From Winogradskyella undariae (GTDB lineage: Bacteria > Bacteroidota > Bacteroidia > Flavobacteriales > Flavobacteriaceae), in contig NZ_JABTEL010000010.1 of NCBI RefSeq assembly GCF_013285155.1, positions 62,001-126,000 of the forward strand: a stretch of DNA of 64,000 bases. The letters run 5' to 3'. Each line of letters begins with the position of its first letter. Positions within the stretch are counted from its first letter, which is position 1. The notes beneath the pieces are model-generated. The model did not search any database and had not been told where the DNA came from. It saw only the letters and a program-made list of their open reading frames with translations. Below, piece after piece: positions 51,252 through 62,000 of this stretch. Made by a program: the position numbers and the translations under genes.

Positions 51252-51610
51252 AAACGACTCATTTTATTAAAATTAAGAAAATCAATGAAATAAAAAAGCT
51301 TTTCAAAATTTAAATTGGAAAGCACTAATTTATTCTATTGAAGTTTTTTTTATTCAATTTTTCAAATTAAGCATCAAAATCATCATTATTTCTCTCCTAA
51401 CTCCCTTAGAAATCATAAAATTAGGTGTTATTTTCAGATGAAATAATTAAAAAATAAAAATAAACTGTTTAAAAAGCAGAGTTATCAACATTAAATGTAA
51501 GAAAAAACACTCATAAATAAACTATTTTATGCATTTCATCGAATTTTTAATACGTTTCATAGGAAAATATTAAATATCATATACTTTTGTAATCCCAAAT
51601 TTACTGAACG
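51252..51610. other. AT-rich divergent intergenic region
   Basis: This gap of about 360 bp between comM and the small lipoprotein gene holds no recognisable gene or RNA. A promoter element is visible only near its right end, at 51582-51589. Confidence 0.55.
51582..51589 (+). promoter_or_regulatory. -7 element for the small lipoprotein gene
   Basis: TACTTTTG is an exact TAnnTTTG match, 21 bases before the ATG at 51611. The -33 region lacks a clear TTG. Confidence 0.45.
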
Positions 51611-51889
51611 ATGAAAAAAAAATTAAAAACAATGTTAACTATCTGTCTTACATCAGGTTTTGCACTCTTTTTAGGATGCTCAACTGAGTCTGATTTAGAT
51701 GAAGAAGTCTGTGGATGTGAACGAGTCACTTACATTGAAGCTAAGTACCAACAGGAGAACACAGGAACCTGGTTGCTCAATTACACAGAAACTGAACGAG
51801 AGTCAGTTGATTGCCAAGAAGAGACTAATTATTCAGTACCTCTTGTAGGTATTGAAGCAAGAGAAGTCTATAGAGTAGAATGTAATTAA
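51611..51889 (+). CDS. Small lipoprotein of unknown function
   Basis: The 92-residue protein has a signal with lipobox LFLGC, an acidic linker (STESDLDEEV) and a small domain with four cysteines after the lipid-anchor Cys (CGCERVTYIE, SVDCQEETN and the end VECN), which could form two disulfides. I do not recognise the family. It has its own promoter element and a strong terminator shared with the convergent giant gene. Confidence 0.7.
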   Translation: MKKKLKTMLTICLTSGFALFLGCSTESDLDEEVCGCERVTYIEAKYQQENTGTWLLNYTETERESVDCQEETNYSVPLVGIEAREVYRVECN

Positions 51890-51911
51890 TTTTACAAACT
51901 GAGGAAAACAG

Positions 51912-51947
51912 AAAAACCTTTCAAAACTGAATCTTGAAAGGTTTTTT
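51912..51947. terminator. Bidirectional terminator
   Basis: AAAAACCTTTCAA and TTGAAAGGTTTTT form a 13-bp perfect stem around a 9-nt loop, with T runs on the plus strand and A-rich sequence for the minus strand. It ends both the small lipoprotein gene and the 52009 gene. The stem recurs at 55982-56017. Confidence 0.85.
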
Positions 51948-52008
51948 ATTTTTTATAAATGAGTTTTTTACACTCTAATAAGTATCACTACACACACTAC
52001 ATCACATC

Positions 52009-55000
52009 TTAATTCTTAATAAATTTTTTGATTGATTTTGATTCGCCAGATTGTATTTCCAAGAAATAAACACCTTTAACTAAAGTTATAACATCTAAGC
52101 TATAATCTAGATTTGAAATATCAATATCACTCAACACTCTACCATTAACATCAACAATAGATAGTCTATCAATAATTTGATTGGATGTAATTTCTAATTT
52201 ACTGTTTGTAGGGTTTGGATACAATTGAATGGTTTGCATTTCATAGTTTTCAATACTTAAAGATTCTACAATTACTGTATTTACTGTATTTGTTATTATT
52301 GCAGGATTAAAATCGAAAAATATATCTGCAGTTCCACTGATAACGTCTCCAATCTCAACACTATTTATTGGCTTTATTTTATAAGCAATATAGCCATGAG
52401 AATTAGGTTCATCATTAGTGCTATCTGCTAAGTTAATATTATCAAATATAAAACTCACGTCTGTTTCGTTAGATATATCTACGCGACCAGAATGACTTAA
52501 ACTTTCTAACTGCATAGTTGTCCAATCTAATTTATTATCTAAAACATTATCTACTCTTACATTAATAGCGCTTGCTGTACCTGTATTTTGAAAACGAATT
52601 AAATAATGTAAATATTTATCTGATTCTTCAATCGTAATTTCTTCTCCTTCTAAAACTGTAATGTCGTTTGGATCGTAAGATCCTATAACGGTTTGCTCTA
52701 AAGTGAACACATTATCTTCTTCTGTTTCGTCTCCTGAAACTGGGTTTATGACTGCTATCGCTTCAAGCACATCATCTATGTTTGTGGTTGGTGGAGCAAA
52801 AACGTTGAACTCTAAATCTATGGTTCTTGTTTCAAAAGGATTTAGGTCTGTAAAATCGAATGTTAATGTGTTTGTTGTTTGTGATGCTATAGTTTCACTT
52901 GCGCTAAGAAAATTTAATTTTGAATTATCAAACTCAAACGATACCAAACCACTTAATTGTGTTGAGCCAATGTTGTTGTAAACTAATTGGTACTTGGTGT
53001 TAAAACCTGGTCTTGGGTCGTCAAATGATGGGTATATAGCTACAGAAAGGTTATTTAATAGCTCTATAGGTGCTATACATAAGTTTTGTTCTATTTGATT
53101 TCCCAAATTATTAAACTCAAAAATTTGATTCGAAGGTGAAGTTGAAAACATTTCAGAATTCACCTCAGCATTTAATGTAAACTCTCCTTCTGAAACATAT
53201 AGCAAATACGCTCCGTCTTGGTCAGTAAAGGTTCCAAATAAACTATCACTACTTTCTGCATTGACCTGAATAGATTGTAAGTTTACATCTCCAGCATCAC
53301 AGCCATCACTATCATCGTCATAAGTTATTATTCCACTTATTTGATTCGTCTCTGTAGCACACAGATTCAAAATTTGTTCTTCATTTTGACATCCAACACC
53401 ATTAAACACATTAATACTTGAAGACACATTATCTAAACTCAAATAATTACAAATACTAGCTATATTACAAGCCGATAATTGAGGATTACCTTGAATATAA
53501 AGATCTGTCAGATTTAAGTAATCAATATTAGATAAACTAGAAATATCTACAAGATTATCATTGCCTCCTAAAGAAATACGGTCTACTTGGTCTAAGTTTT
53601 CTAAGCCATTTAAAGTTGTAACAGCGTTATTACTAATAGCCAAATAATTGCCAACACTTGTTAAACTCTCTAAACCAGAAAAATCATCACAAGCCGTATG
53701 ATAAATCCTAAAATCACCACTTACAGTAGTTAAAGCATTAAGACCCTGAAGTGATGCTAAATTATAATTGGCATTAATTTCAATATCACCACCAACAGAA
53801 ACAAGAGAAGATAAACCTTGAACATCCTGAAGAACAGAGTTTAAAACGATATCAATATCACCACCTACACTAGTTAAACTAGTTAAATGATCAATACTAA
53901 TTAATCCATGATTCTCTCTAATACTTAAATTACCTGTAACAACCTCTAACCCTTCTAATCCTTCTAAACTGGCTAACATTGGGTTACCAATGGAATTATA
54001 CCCAGAGTTATCATAAACACCTAATCTTAAATCACCCGTAATGGTGGTTAAATTAGAAAATCCTGTAATATCTGTAAGTACATCATTCTCATTAATATTT
54101 AAATAATTACTGATACTCTCTAAATTTTGAAAACCTGTAACACTCTGCAATTGGGCATTAGTTAGAATTATTAGCGAATTACTTATTTCTGATAGACTAT
54201 TAAAACCAGAGACAGAAGAAAGATTGGCATTATAACGTATTTCAACACTTCTGTAACTACTACTTGAGTCCTGAATACTTGTTAAGGCATTAAAACCTGA
54301 AATTTCCTCCAAAGCAGAGTTAACTTCTATAATCAAAATTCCTCCTATTTGTGTAAGCGCATTAAAACCAGATAAACTTGTTAATCCTTCATTACTATTA
54401 ATATTTATATTACCATCAACTAAGGTTAAACTATCAAAAGGTAAACTGGAAATTACATCTACAGAATCATTGTAAGAACTACCAATACCAATACCTCCTC
54501 CTATACTTTCTAAATTATTTAAAGCATTAACATTAGTTAATACAGTATTATTAGAAACACCTAAATATCCACCTAATGAAGTTAGGTTCTCAAGACCATC
54601 AAGGTTTTCTAAACTCAAATTACTCCCTATTCTTAGAGCATCATTAATCTGTGTTAAACTATTAAGCCCATTAAAATTTATAAGACTATCATTATATCTT
54701 GCTTCAAATTCTCCATTGATTAAACTTAAATTTTGAAAACCCGAAAAATCTTGGAAATTATCATTGTAAGTTATCGCAAAATCACCTTGAATAGTTTGCA
54801 ACTGATAAAAACCAGATGCTTGTGCAAGCATTATATTTTCATCAATAACAAAATTACCACCTACATTATCTAAAACATTAAATCCTGAGATTTCAGTTAA
54901 CGAATCATTGTTGTCCACAGTAAAATCACCTTGCACTTCACTTAAACTATTAAAACCTGATATATCTTGTAATTGATTATTAGTTGAAACTAATACATTA

Positions 55001-55797
55001 CCAGACACCGATAACAATTGATTAAAAGCATTATCTAACTGCAATATCGCATTTCCACTAATGGTAAGATTGCTAGAAATGTTTAACAAATTATTTGCAC
55101 CAACAAACTCAGTTAAACCAGTGTTATTAGTTATTGAAACACTGCCCTGAACTCCAGCCACAGCATTAAATGCATTTACACTTAGTAATGAGTTATTATT
55201 TTTAATACTTATATCTTCGATGACATTTGACATAAAATTAAAAGCATTTATAGATGTCATAGCGTCGTTATTATCTATAAGGAATAAACCACCAACTATA
55301 ATTACATCATTCAAATCATCGAGATGAACAAGGCTTGAATTATCTTTTAATTCAAAATCACCTCCAACATCTGTTATACTAGAAAAAGGTGTCATATCTG
55401 TTAATGAATCACAATTATTTATTGAAAGATTACCACCAACTGTTGTAACATTTGACAAAGAAGAAAAATCTGTAGACGCATTTAAAGATTTAATATCTAG
55501 CTTACCGCTAATTGTTGTAATATTTTGCAACCCTTCTAACGATAACAAATTGTCTAAATAATAGAGTAACACGTTTCCCTGAACAGAATTTATGAAAGAC
55601 AGACCTGAAATATCACTAACTCCTGAACCTTGAATGGATAAAGTAGATTGAAGATCAGAGCAATTAGGATAATTTAATATAAACGCCTCTATATCTGCCT
55701 GAGTACTTAAATTTACTTGAGTTGTTGGGCATTGCGCATTTATATTAAAGCTAAAAAACAAAAGAGCAAGACTTAATAATAGTGTATATCTATTCAT
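52009..55797 (-). CDS. T9SS-exported leucine-rich beta-solenoid surface protein
   Basis: The 1262-residue protein has a signal peptide (FFSFNINAQ). A long array of about thirty 22-24-residue repeats covers residues 50-740, with the pattern L-x-x-V-x-G-x-(L/I)-x-I-x-x-N, resembling receptor-L/LRR solenoids (GGNLSINNCDSLTDM, VSGNVLVSTNNQLQDISGF). After that come a SdrD-B-like Ig segment (ISGIITYDDDSDGCDAGDV), a DUF11/DUF7619-type domain (YQLVYNNIGSTQLSG to ITNTVNTVIVE) and a T9SS sorting domain (IQLYPNPTNSKLEI to KKFIKN). It should be displayed on the cell surface and bind protein or polysaccharide. A terminator with the same stem follows the adjacent giant gene. Confidence 0.87.
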   Translation of the reverse strand: MNRYTLLLSLALLFFSFNINAQCPTTQVNLSTQADIEAFILNYPNCSDLQSTLSIQGSGVSDISGLSFINSVQGNVLLYYLDNLLSLEGLQNITTISGKLDIKSLNASTDFSSLSNVTTVGGNLSINNCDSLTDMTPFSSITDVGGDFELKDNSSLVHLDDLNDVIIVGGLFLIDNNDAMTSINAFNFMSNVIEDISIKNNNSLLSVNAFNAVAGVQGSVSITNNTGLTEFVGANNLLNISSNLTISGNAILQLDNAFNQLLSVSGNVLVSTNNQLQDISGFNSLSEVQGDFTVDNNDSLTEISGFNVLDNVGGNFVIDENIMLAQASGFYQLQTIQGDFAITYNDNFQDFSGFQNLSLINGEFEARYNDSLINFNGLNSLTQINDALRIGSNLSLENLDGLENLTSLGGYLGVSNNTVLTNVNALNNLESIGGGIGIGSSYNDSVDVISSLPFDSLTLVDGNININSNEGLTSLSGFNALTQIGGILIIEVNSALEEISGFNALTSIQDSSSSYRSVEIRYNANLSSVSGFNSLSEISNSLIILTNAQLQSVTGFQNLESISNYLNINENDVLTDITGFSNLTTITGDLRLGVYDNSGYNSIGNPMLASLEGLEGLEVVTGNLSIRENHGLISIDHLTSLTSVGGDIDIVLNSVLQDVQGLSSLVSVGGDIEINANYNLASLQGLNALTTVSGDFRIYHTACDDFSGLESLTSVGNYLAISNNAVTTLNGLENLDQVDRISLGGNDNLVDISSLSNIDYLNLTDLYIQGNPQLSACNIASICNYLSLDNVSSSINVFNGVGCQNEEQILNLCATETNQISGIITYDDDSDGCDAGDVNLQSIQVNAESSDSLFGTFTDQDGAYLLYVSEGEFTLNAEVNSEMFSTSPSNQIFEFNNLGNQIEQNLCIAPIELLNNLSVAIYPSFDDPRPGFNTKYQLVYNNIGSTQLSGLVSFEFDNSKLNFLSASETIASQTTNTLTFDFTDLNPFETRTIDLEFNVFAPPTTNIDDVLEAIAVINPVSGDETEEDNVFTLEQTVIGSYDPNDITVLEGEEITIEESDKYLHYLIRFQNTGTASAINVRVDNVLDNKLDWTTMQLESLSHSGRVDISNETDVSFIFDNINLADSTNDEPNSHGYIAYKIKPINSVEIGDVISGTADIFFDFNPAIITNTVNTVIVESLSIENYEMQTIQLYPNPTNSKLEITSNQIIDRLSIVDVNGRVLSDIDISNLDYSLDVITLVKGVYFLEIQSGESKSIKKFIKN

Positions 55798-55981
55798 AAT
55801 TATGTTAAGTTGAATTCAAATCTAAACTATAAGAAGTTAATAGTAAGCTCCTAAGTATATTTCTCGTTATAATACACATTCATCTTTAACAATAGAACCA
55901 ACAAATCCTCTATACTTTTACTTTTCTAAATAGAGATTTTGAATGTTGTTTAACCCGTTCTACAGAAAACTAATCCTATAA

Positions 55982-56017
55982 AAAAACCTTTCAAAATTAA
56001 CTTTTGAAAGGTTTTCA
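55982..56017 (-). terminator. Terminator of the giant FN3/cleaved-adhesin gene
   Basis: AAAACCTTTCAAAA and TTTTGAAAGGTTTT form a 14-bp perfect stem around a 5-nt loop, followed by a T run on the minus strand. It is 20 bp after the stop codon of the 56036 gene and shares its core stem with the terminator at 51912. Confidence 0.85.
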
Positions 56018-56035
56018 TATTGTAAATAATAAAAT

Positions 56036-59000
56036 CTATTCTTTTAAAACTTTAATAGTTCTTGTTGCTTCACCCACCTTAACCTCTACAAAATACATTG
56101 CTGATGGTAAATATGACATATCTATGGTTGAATTTTCATTATTAATAACTTCTGTTTGCAAGAGTCTCCCCGTAACATCTATTATAGAGATTTGATCTAT
56201 CATTGTAGTATTATTTAAAAATAATTGATTTTTCACCGGATTTGGACGGAATGAAAATCCAGAAAACAAGTAGTCGTTTACACTAAGCGTACTTTCCTCA
56301 CCAAACGTAAGATTATCTAAATAAGCTTTATCATCATTATTTTTACCAAGTTGCTGTAAGGATACTCTTAAATCAGCTCCTGCATAAGACGAAAGATCTA
56401 CTTCTACATTCTCGTATTCATTTGCATTATCTGCATTAAAACTCACAAGCTCATTACCATTAACTACAACTCTAAACACAGATTCAGTATTAGAATTTAG
56501 AAATGTTTGTCTTAAATCGAAATTCATAAATAATTCTGAAACGTTTGTGGCATCAACTTCAAAATTCACTTTAGAGATAAAGTTTTGATTTTCTAACCAA
56601 TTTAGATCTGCATTTCCTGTATTATACCAGGCTGTGTTATCTGAACCACCTCTCATCATAATAACATCTGCTCCGTTATCATTCGTAATTCTACATTGGG
56701 TATTTTCTGTTTCTTCTAGAATTAAGCCTTCAAGATATCCACTATCAAAATCATAACTTACAGCGGAACCACTTGGCACCTCAACGCGTTCTTCATACTC
56801 TCCTTCTAAACTAAAGGAATCAACTGAAATGGTATGTACAATAGATGAATACCCAAAATCTAATAAAAAGGAATAATCACCATTTACTACAGGTGTAAAC
56901 GTTGTTTCTATGGTGTAATAATTATAGAACCCATAACTATATTCTGAAAAATAATTAATATAATTATCTAAGGCATCAGTTGTATTGCCTTGTCCTGTCC
57001 ATATTTTAACGCTCTGAGAACTATAATCCCCTTGCTCTTTTCTCATTTTGAACGACAGTGTATATGTTGTACCAGCCTGTAAATTAAACATTGGAGTTAT
57101 CATATAAGCTTCAATACCATATTCATCAAAAATAGCGTAGAGATAATCTGTATCTCCATCTCCAACTTGATAAGCACTTAAATTAGTATTACTAGACACC
57201 CAAACATCATCATTCTGAAAACAGTCTGGTAATATTCCTTGACCATAAGCATCCATAGTATCAAAGTTCTCTACCCATGGTACAGATTCTACATTACAAG
57301 CTGTGGTGGCATTAATTGGACCAACCCACTCACTATTTCCTGATGAACCACAATTTGTTCTGACATAAAACTCATAAGTTGTTTCAATATCCAAACCACT
57401 AATCTCTATTTGGCTGATTGTTGAGCTAACTATTGTTCCGGTTCCTTGTGTGAATCCTTGTATACCATATTCTACATCAAAAGCTTCACCTGACCCTAAA
57501 TTCTCCCAAGAGATCGTTACACTTGTATCTGAAACCGATAAGAAATCGACATTTATAGGTTCTAAACACATTGGTCTTTCTTTATACTCTATATCATCAA
57601 ACATTACTCTAGAATAATCATTTTCTTCATTATGCATAATAGCAATATGATGCGCATCCCCTGTATATGTCGCAAAATCGATTAAAAACTCTTTCCCGAA
57701 TAATGGAATCTCTTCTGCCCAAATGGTTTTAAATGGTACAAATGTTTCACTGTCTAAAGGATTTGTCATGGTACCGATTATGATTCCGGATTGATTATAA
57801 GTAGAACCCGTAGATTCATTTCTCACCCAAATCTTAAGAATTTTATTTGCATCTAAATCGGATAGAAATGGAGAAATTAAAACACCTGCTAAAGGTGAAG
57901 TATCTGAACCATAATAATTTACAAAACCTACATTTGGTGATGAACTAGGGCTAACCACAAGTCCTTCTGAATTGTAAATCCCTGAAACCGAACGATCGTT
58001 TCTTGTCCAGCAGAAATTTGGAATACCACTATTTGAATTTTGATAATATGCATTATAACTATCAAAATCCTCATAAAAAGGTGCAGATTCTACACAAGTT
58101 ATAGTAAAAGCATAAGGCACACTCCAATCGCTATAACCACTCTCGACATTACAATATGCTCTCACGCGATATTCATAATTAGAAAACGTATTTAAACCAT
58201 CTAAAACAAACGGGTTTGAATTGGCTTGCACCACTGTACCTTCACCGATATTAAAATCTATAGGTCCATATTCAATTTCCCAATTTTGAGGGGCTTGTTG
58301 TGTATTATTATCTTGCCATGTCAGCGTTATTTCACCAGAATCACTTTGTGTCGCTTCTAAATCTGTTGGTATAATGCATGAATTTTCAGAATACTCAAAA
58401 TCATCAAAAAGAATTACTTGACGCTCATTTATACTTGCTTGTCTTATTCCTATATACTCATCTTCTAAATAATAATTAGATAAATCTATCTCATATTGTG
58501 TCCAAGTATCTTCATTTTCAGCAGCATTTGTAATTGTAAAATATGCTGTAAATGTGGTATAATCATCTGGATCCGTCATTGTACCAACAATTATTTCTGT
58601 AGGTGTTGCATAAGCACTCGATATTGGATACATCCAAAATGACACTTTTTTATAATTATCTAAATCAATTAATCTTGGTGACACTAAGATGCTTTGTTCC
58701 GAAACGGCATCATTTAATGGATTATTAGATTCATTTAAAAACCATATAGCATGTTCACCTGTTCGGGCATCAGGTGTATAAACAGCACTATTATCATAGA
58801 CTTTTATCTGAGCTATTTCATCCCAATATGATGATCCTACTTTCGGCAACAACCCTGTCCAACAATGCTCTAAAAAGCCTGTTGGATGGTTTTCAAAACT
58901 CTCTTGATAACCTACCTCAAAACCTCCACACTTGGTTGTAAAGGATTGTTTTACGGACCAGTTACTAAAAGTACTTCCACAATTTGCTCTGATATAAAAA

Positions 59001-62000
59001 TCATATTCTGTATCTTCTAAAAGACTAGGAATTGTTGTGAAAGAACTATCATAAGACGTAATAATGGTTCCGTTACCTATTTCAAAACCAGAAAAACCAT
59101 ATTCAATTTCCCAACCTGTAGGATTTGAATTTTCATAAGATTCCCAACTCACATCAACAGCGTCATAACGTTCATCGTTTACAATTGGATATAAAGGTTC
59201 TGTACAGTCTGGTATGGTTTCAAATGTAAAATCATCTACAAAAAATTCACTTCCTACAAATTCATCACCATGTTTGATGGCTATATAACTGTCATTACCA
59301 GTATAGTTATTAAAAAAGATGGTGTGCTCTTTCCAATCTACAACATCTACCTGATAGCCTTTATACTCATTCATTTCTTCTGGTGTAATGGTTTGCACCA
59401 AATTGAAAGTGCTACTATCATTTGGATCAGACATTGTACCAATATGTAAGCTAGATCTGTTATAAAGAAGACTTGAAGTCCCTTGACGGGAAATTAAATG
59501 AATTCTAACTCTCTTTTCATTATTTATATCTAAAATTTCTCTTGAAACTAATAACAAGTTATCTGATGGGTCTGTAGAATTATCAAAGCTATTAGCAAAT
59601 TTAATAAACTGATTTCCAGTCACAGGATATACAGTTCTATCTACACCATTATAGTTTACAGCAAAATCTGAAACAGGATAAATATTAGTAATCGTATTGT
59701 CTGTCTCTACTATTTTAGTCCAACAAGGACTTATAGCGTTTTCAAATTCAAAAGACTCAAAGTAATACGCTTCAACAGGAAGACAAGTTGTAAAAAACGT
59801 ACTTACTTCTGTCCAATTTGAATATAAACCCTCTTCATCACATTTAGCTCTAACTCTTATTCCGTATTCAGTACCTTCAAGAAGATTTTCTAAGACGTAA
59901 TTATTAGAAGTTACCACAACTGTTTCTTCTGAATTGTACTCATTTATTATCTTAAATTCAATTTCATACTCTATATCAGATTCTCCTGCTGTCCAGCTGA
60001 TTTCTACACTCGTATCATTTATATTATTTAATGTTAACTCTGTAGGAACGTTACACAAAACAGATTGTGAATACGAAAAATCATCGATAACCACTTGATA
60101 ACCTGCATTAGTATTAGGGCGCCTTTGTCTAAATGCTATAAATTGATCTGTACCATTATAATCTGCTAAATATACGGTTCGTTTTTCCCAAACATTAGGA
60201 TTAACACCTCCTGTAACAGTCTCTAAGGCTTCAAAGGTTGAAGAATCCTCAGGATCGCTCATAGTACCAACCGTCAGACCTTCGTCATAATTACTGATAT
60301 AAAATTCTATCTTTTTATCATTAGATAAATCTGTAAAAATTGGTGATACTAGCATAACTCCATAACTAGAATAAGAGCTGGTATCTTCTAAGTAAGCTGA
60401 GTAACCATCGTCTCCAAAATTATTATCAATAACCATTTCGAAAAGTGTTGTATAATGGTTTGAAGTAAACTCATAAGCCGTCCAACATTCATCTAAAGTT
60501 GAGGAATTAAAATCGTAAGTGTAACCCGTAAGATAAGATTGCCCACAACCTATATCTACGGTTATTTTATCTGACCAATCGCTTATGTTATTGGTATCAC
60601 ATATTGACCTGATATAAAAATCATACACAATACCCGTTGGTAGATCTTCAACACTAAACGGATTTGAATTCACTTGAATTACCGTACCATCATCAAACCA
60701 AAAGCCTTCTTCTCCATATAATATTTCCCATTGCGTAGCGCTACTTTCATCATTCCAAGACAATTCGATATTACCATTAGAGATTGATGTGTTTGAAAAA
60801 TCTGTTGGAATCTGACAGCTTGGATTATCTGAATATTCAAACCGATCTAAATAAATAATTGAAGTTCCTCCTACTGGCTCATCTACAATTTGCATATTAA
60901 ATGCGATATAATTGTCAGACCCTGAATAATCATCGAAATTGACCGTAAACTGTTTCCAGTCTCTATATGTCATATCTGTATAATCAATGGTTTCTTTAGC
61001 CGTAAAGGTGCTTGGATCTGCTGGATCTGTCATTGTACCAACAACCATATTTGCATTGTTGTATCTAGTATGTAACCAAAACTTTATACGTTTATTACCA
61101 TTATTTAAATCACTAAATTCTGGTGATATCAAATAAAGTCCATCATTTTGCTCATAATTATAGAATTTAATATTTCTTCCACTATCTCCAAGCGGATATT
61201 GAGTAGAAACATCTATAATATTTGTATTATATACCTCTGGATCTACAACTGGTAAGCGAGACCAACAATTGGCAAACTCGCTATCGTCAAATTCCTGAAT
61301 ATAAGCTCCTGAAAACGGACCACAAATAGTATGTATATCCTGAAGTTTAAACCAATCGCTATAACTTCCGCTACCACAATTTGACCTGATATAAATATCG
61401 TAAGCTGAATCTGGATACAAGTTATTGATTGTTGTACTTTCTCCACTTCCAATGAGTGTTGTTCCTGTACCTAATTCAAAATTTAGTAAACCATATTCTA
61501 TTTCCCAATCTGTAACTCCGTTGGTATTTGACCATTGTAGATCTATAGTTGTATCTGTTATTGTAGTTAGCTGAATAGTTTCAGGCTCTAAACAATCTGG
61601 TGTGTTTTGATATACAAACTCATCGATATAAAATTCAGCATAATTATCTATTTGAACTTGTTTAAACCCTACAAAGCGATCATTTCCAGTATAATTTTCA
61701 AAATCTATTATAACTTGCTGCCACTCACCATCTACCATATCAGCTGAAGAAATCGTTTGATACGGTGTTAACGTTGACAAATCGTTTTGATCCGAAAGTG
61801 TACCGACAATAAAGTTAGAAGCACCATCTTCATTTTTTAACCAAAATTTGATACGTTTAGAACTGTTAAATTCAAATAATTCTGGTGTAACAACTGCCCC
61901 TTCATTATAATTTGACATTTTAATAGCATATGAAGATTCTAACGTATTTCCATCTTGGGTTAAAAAAACACTTCCTGTGACTTCCCAACAATTATAAAAT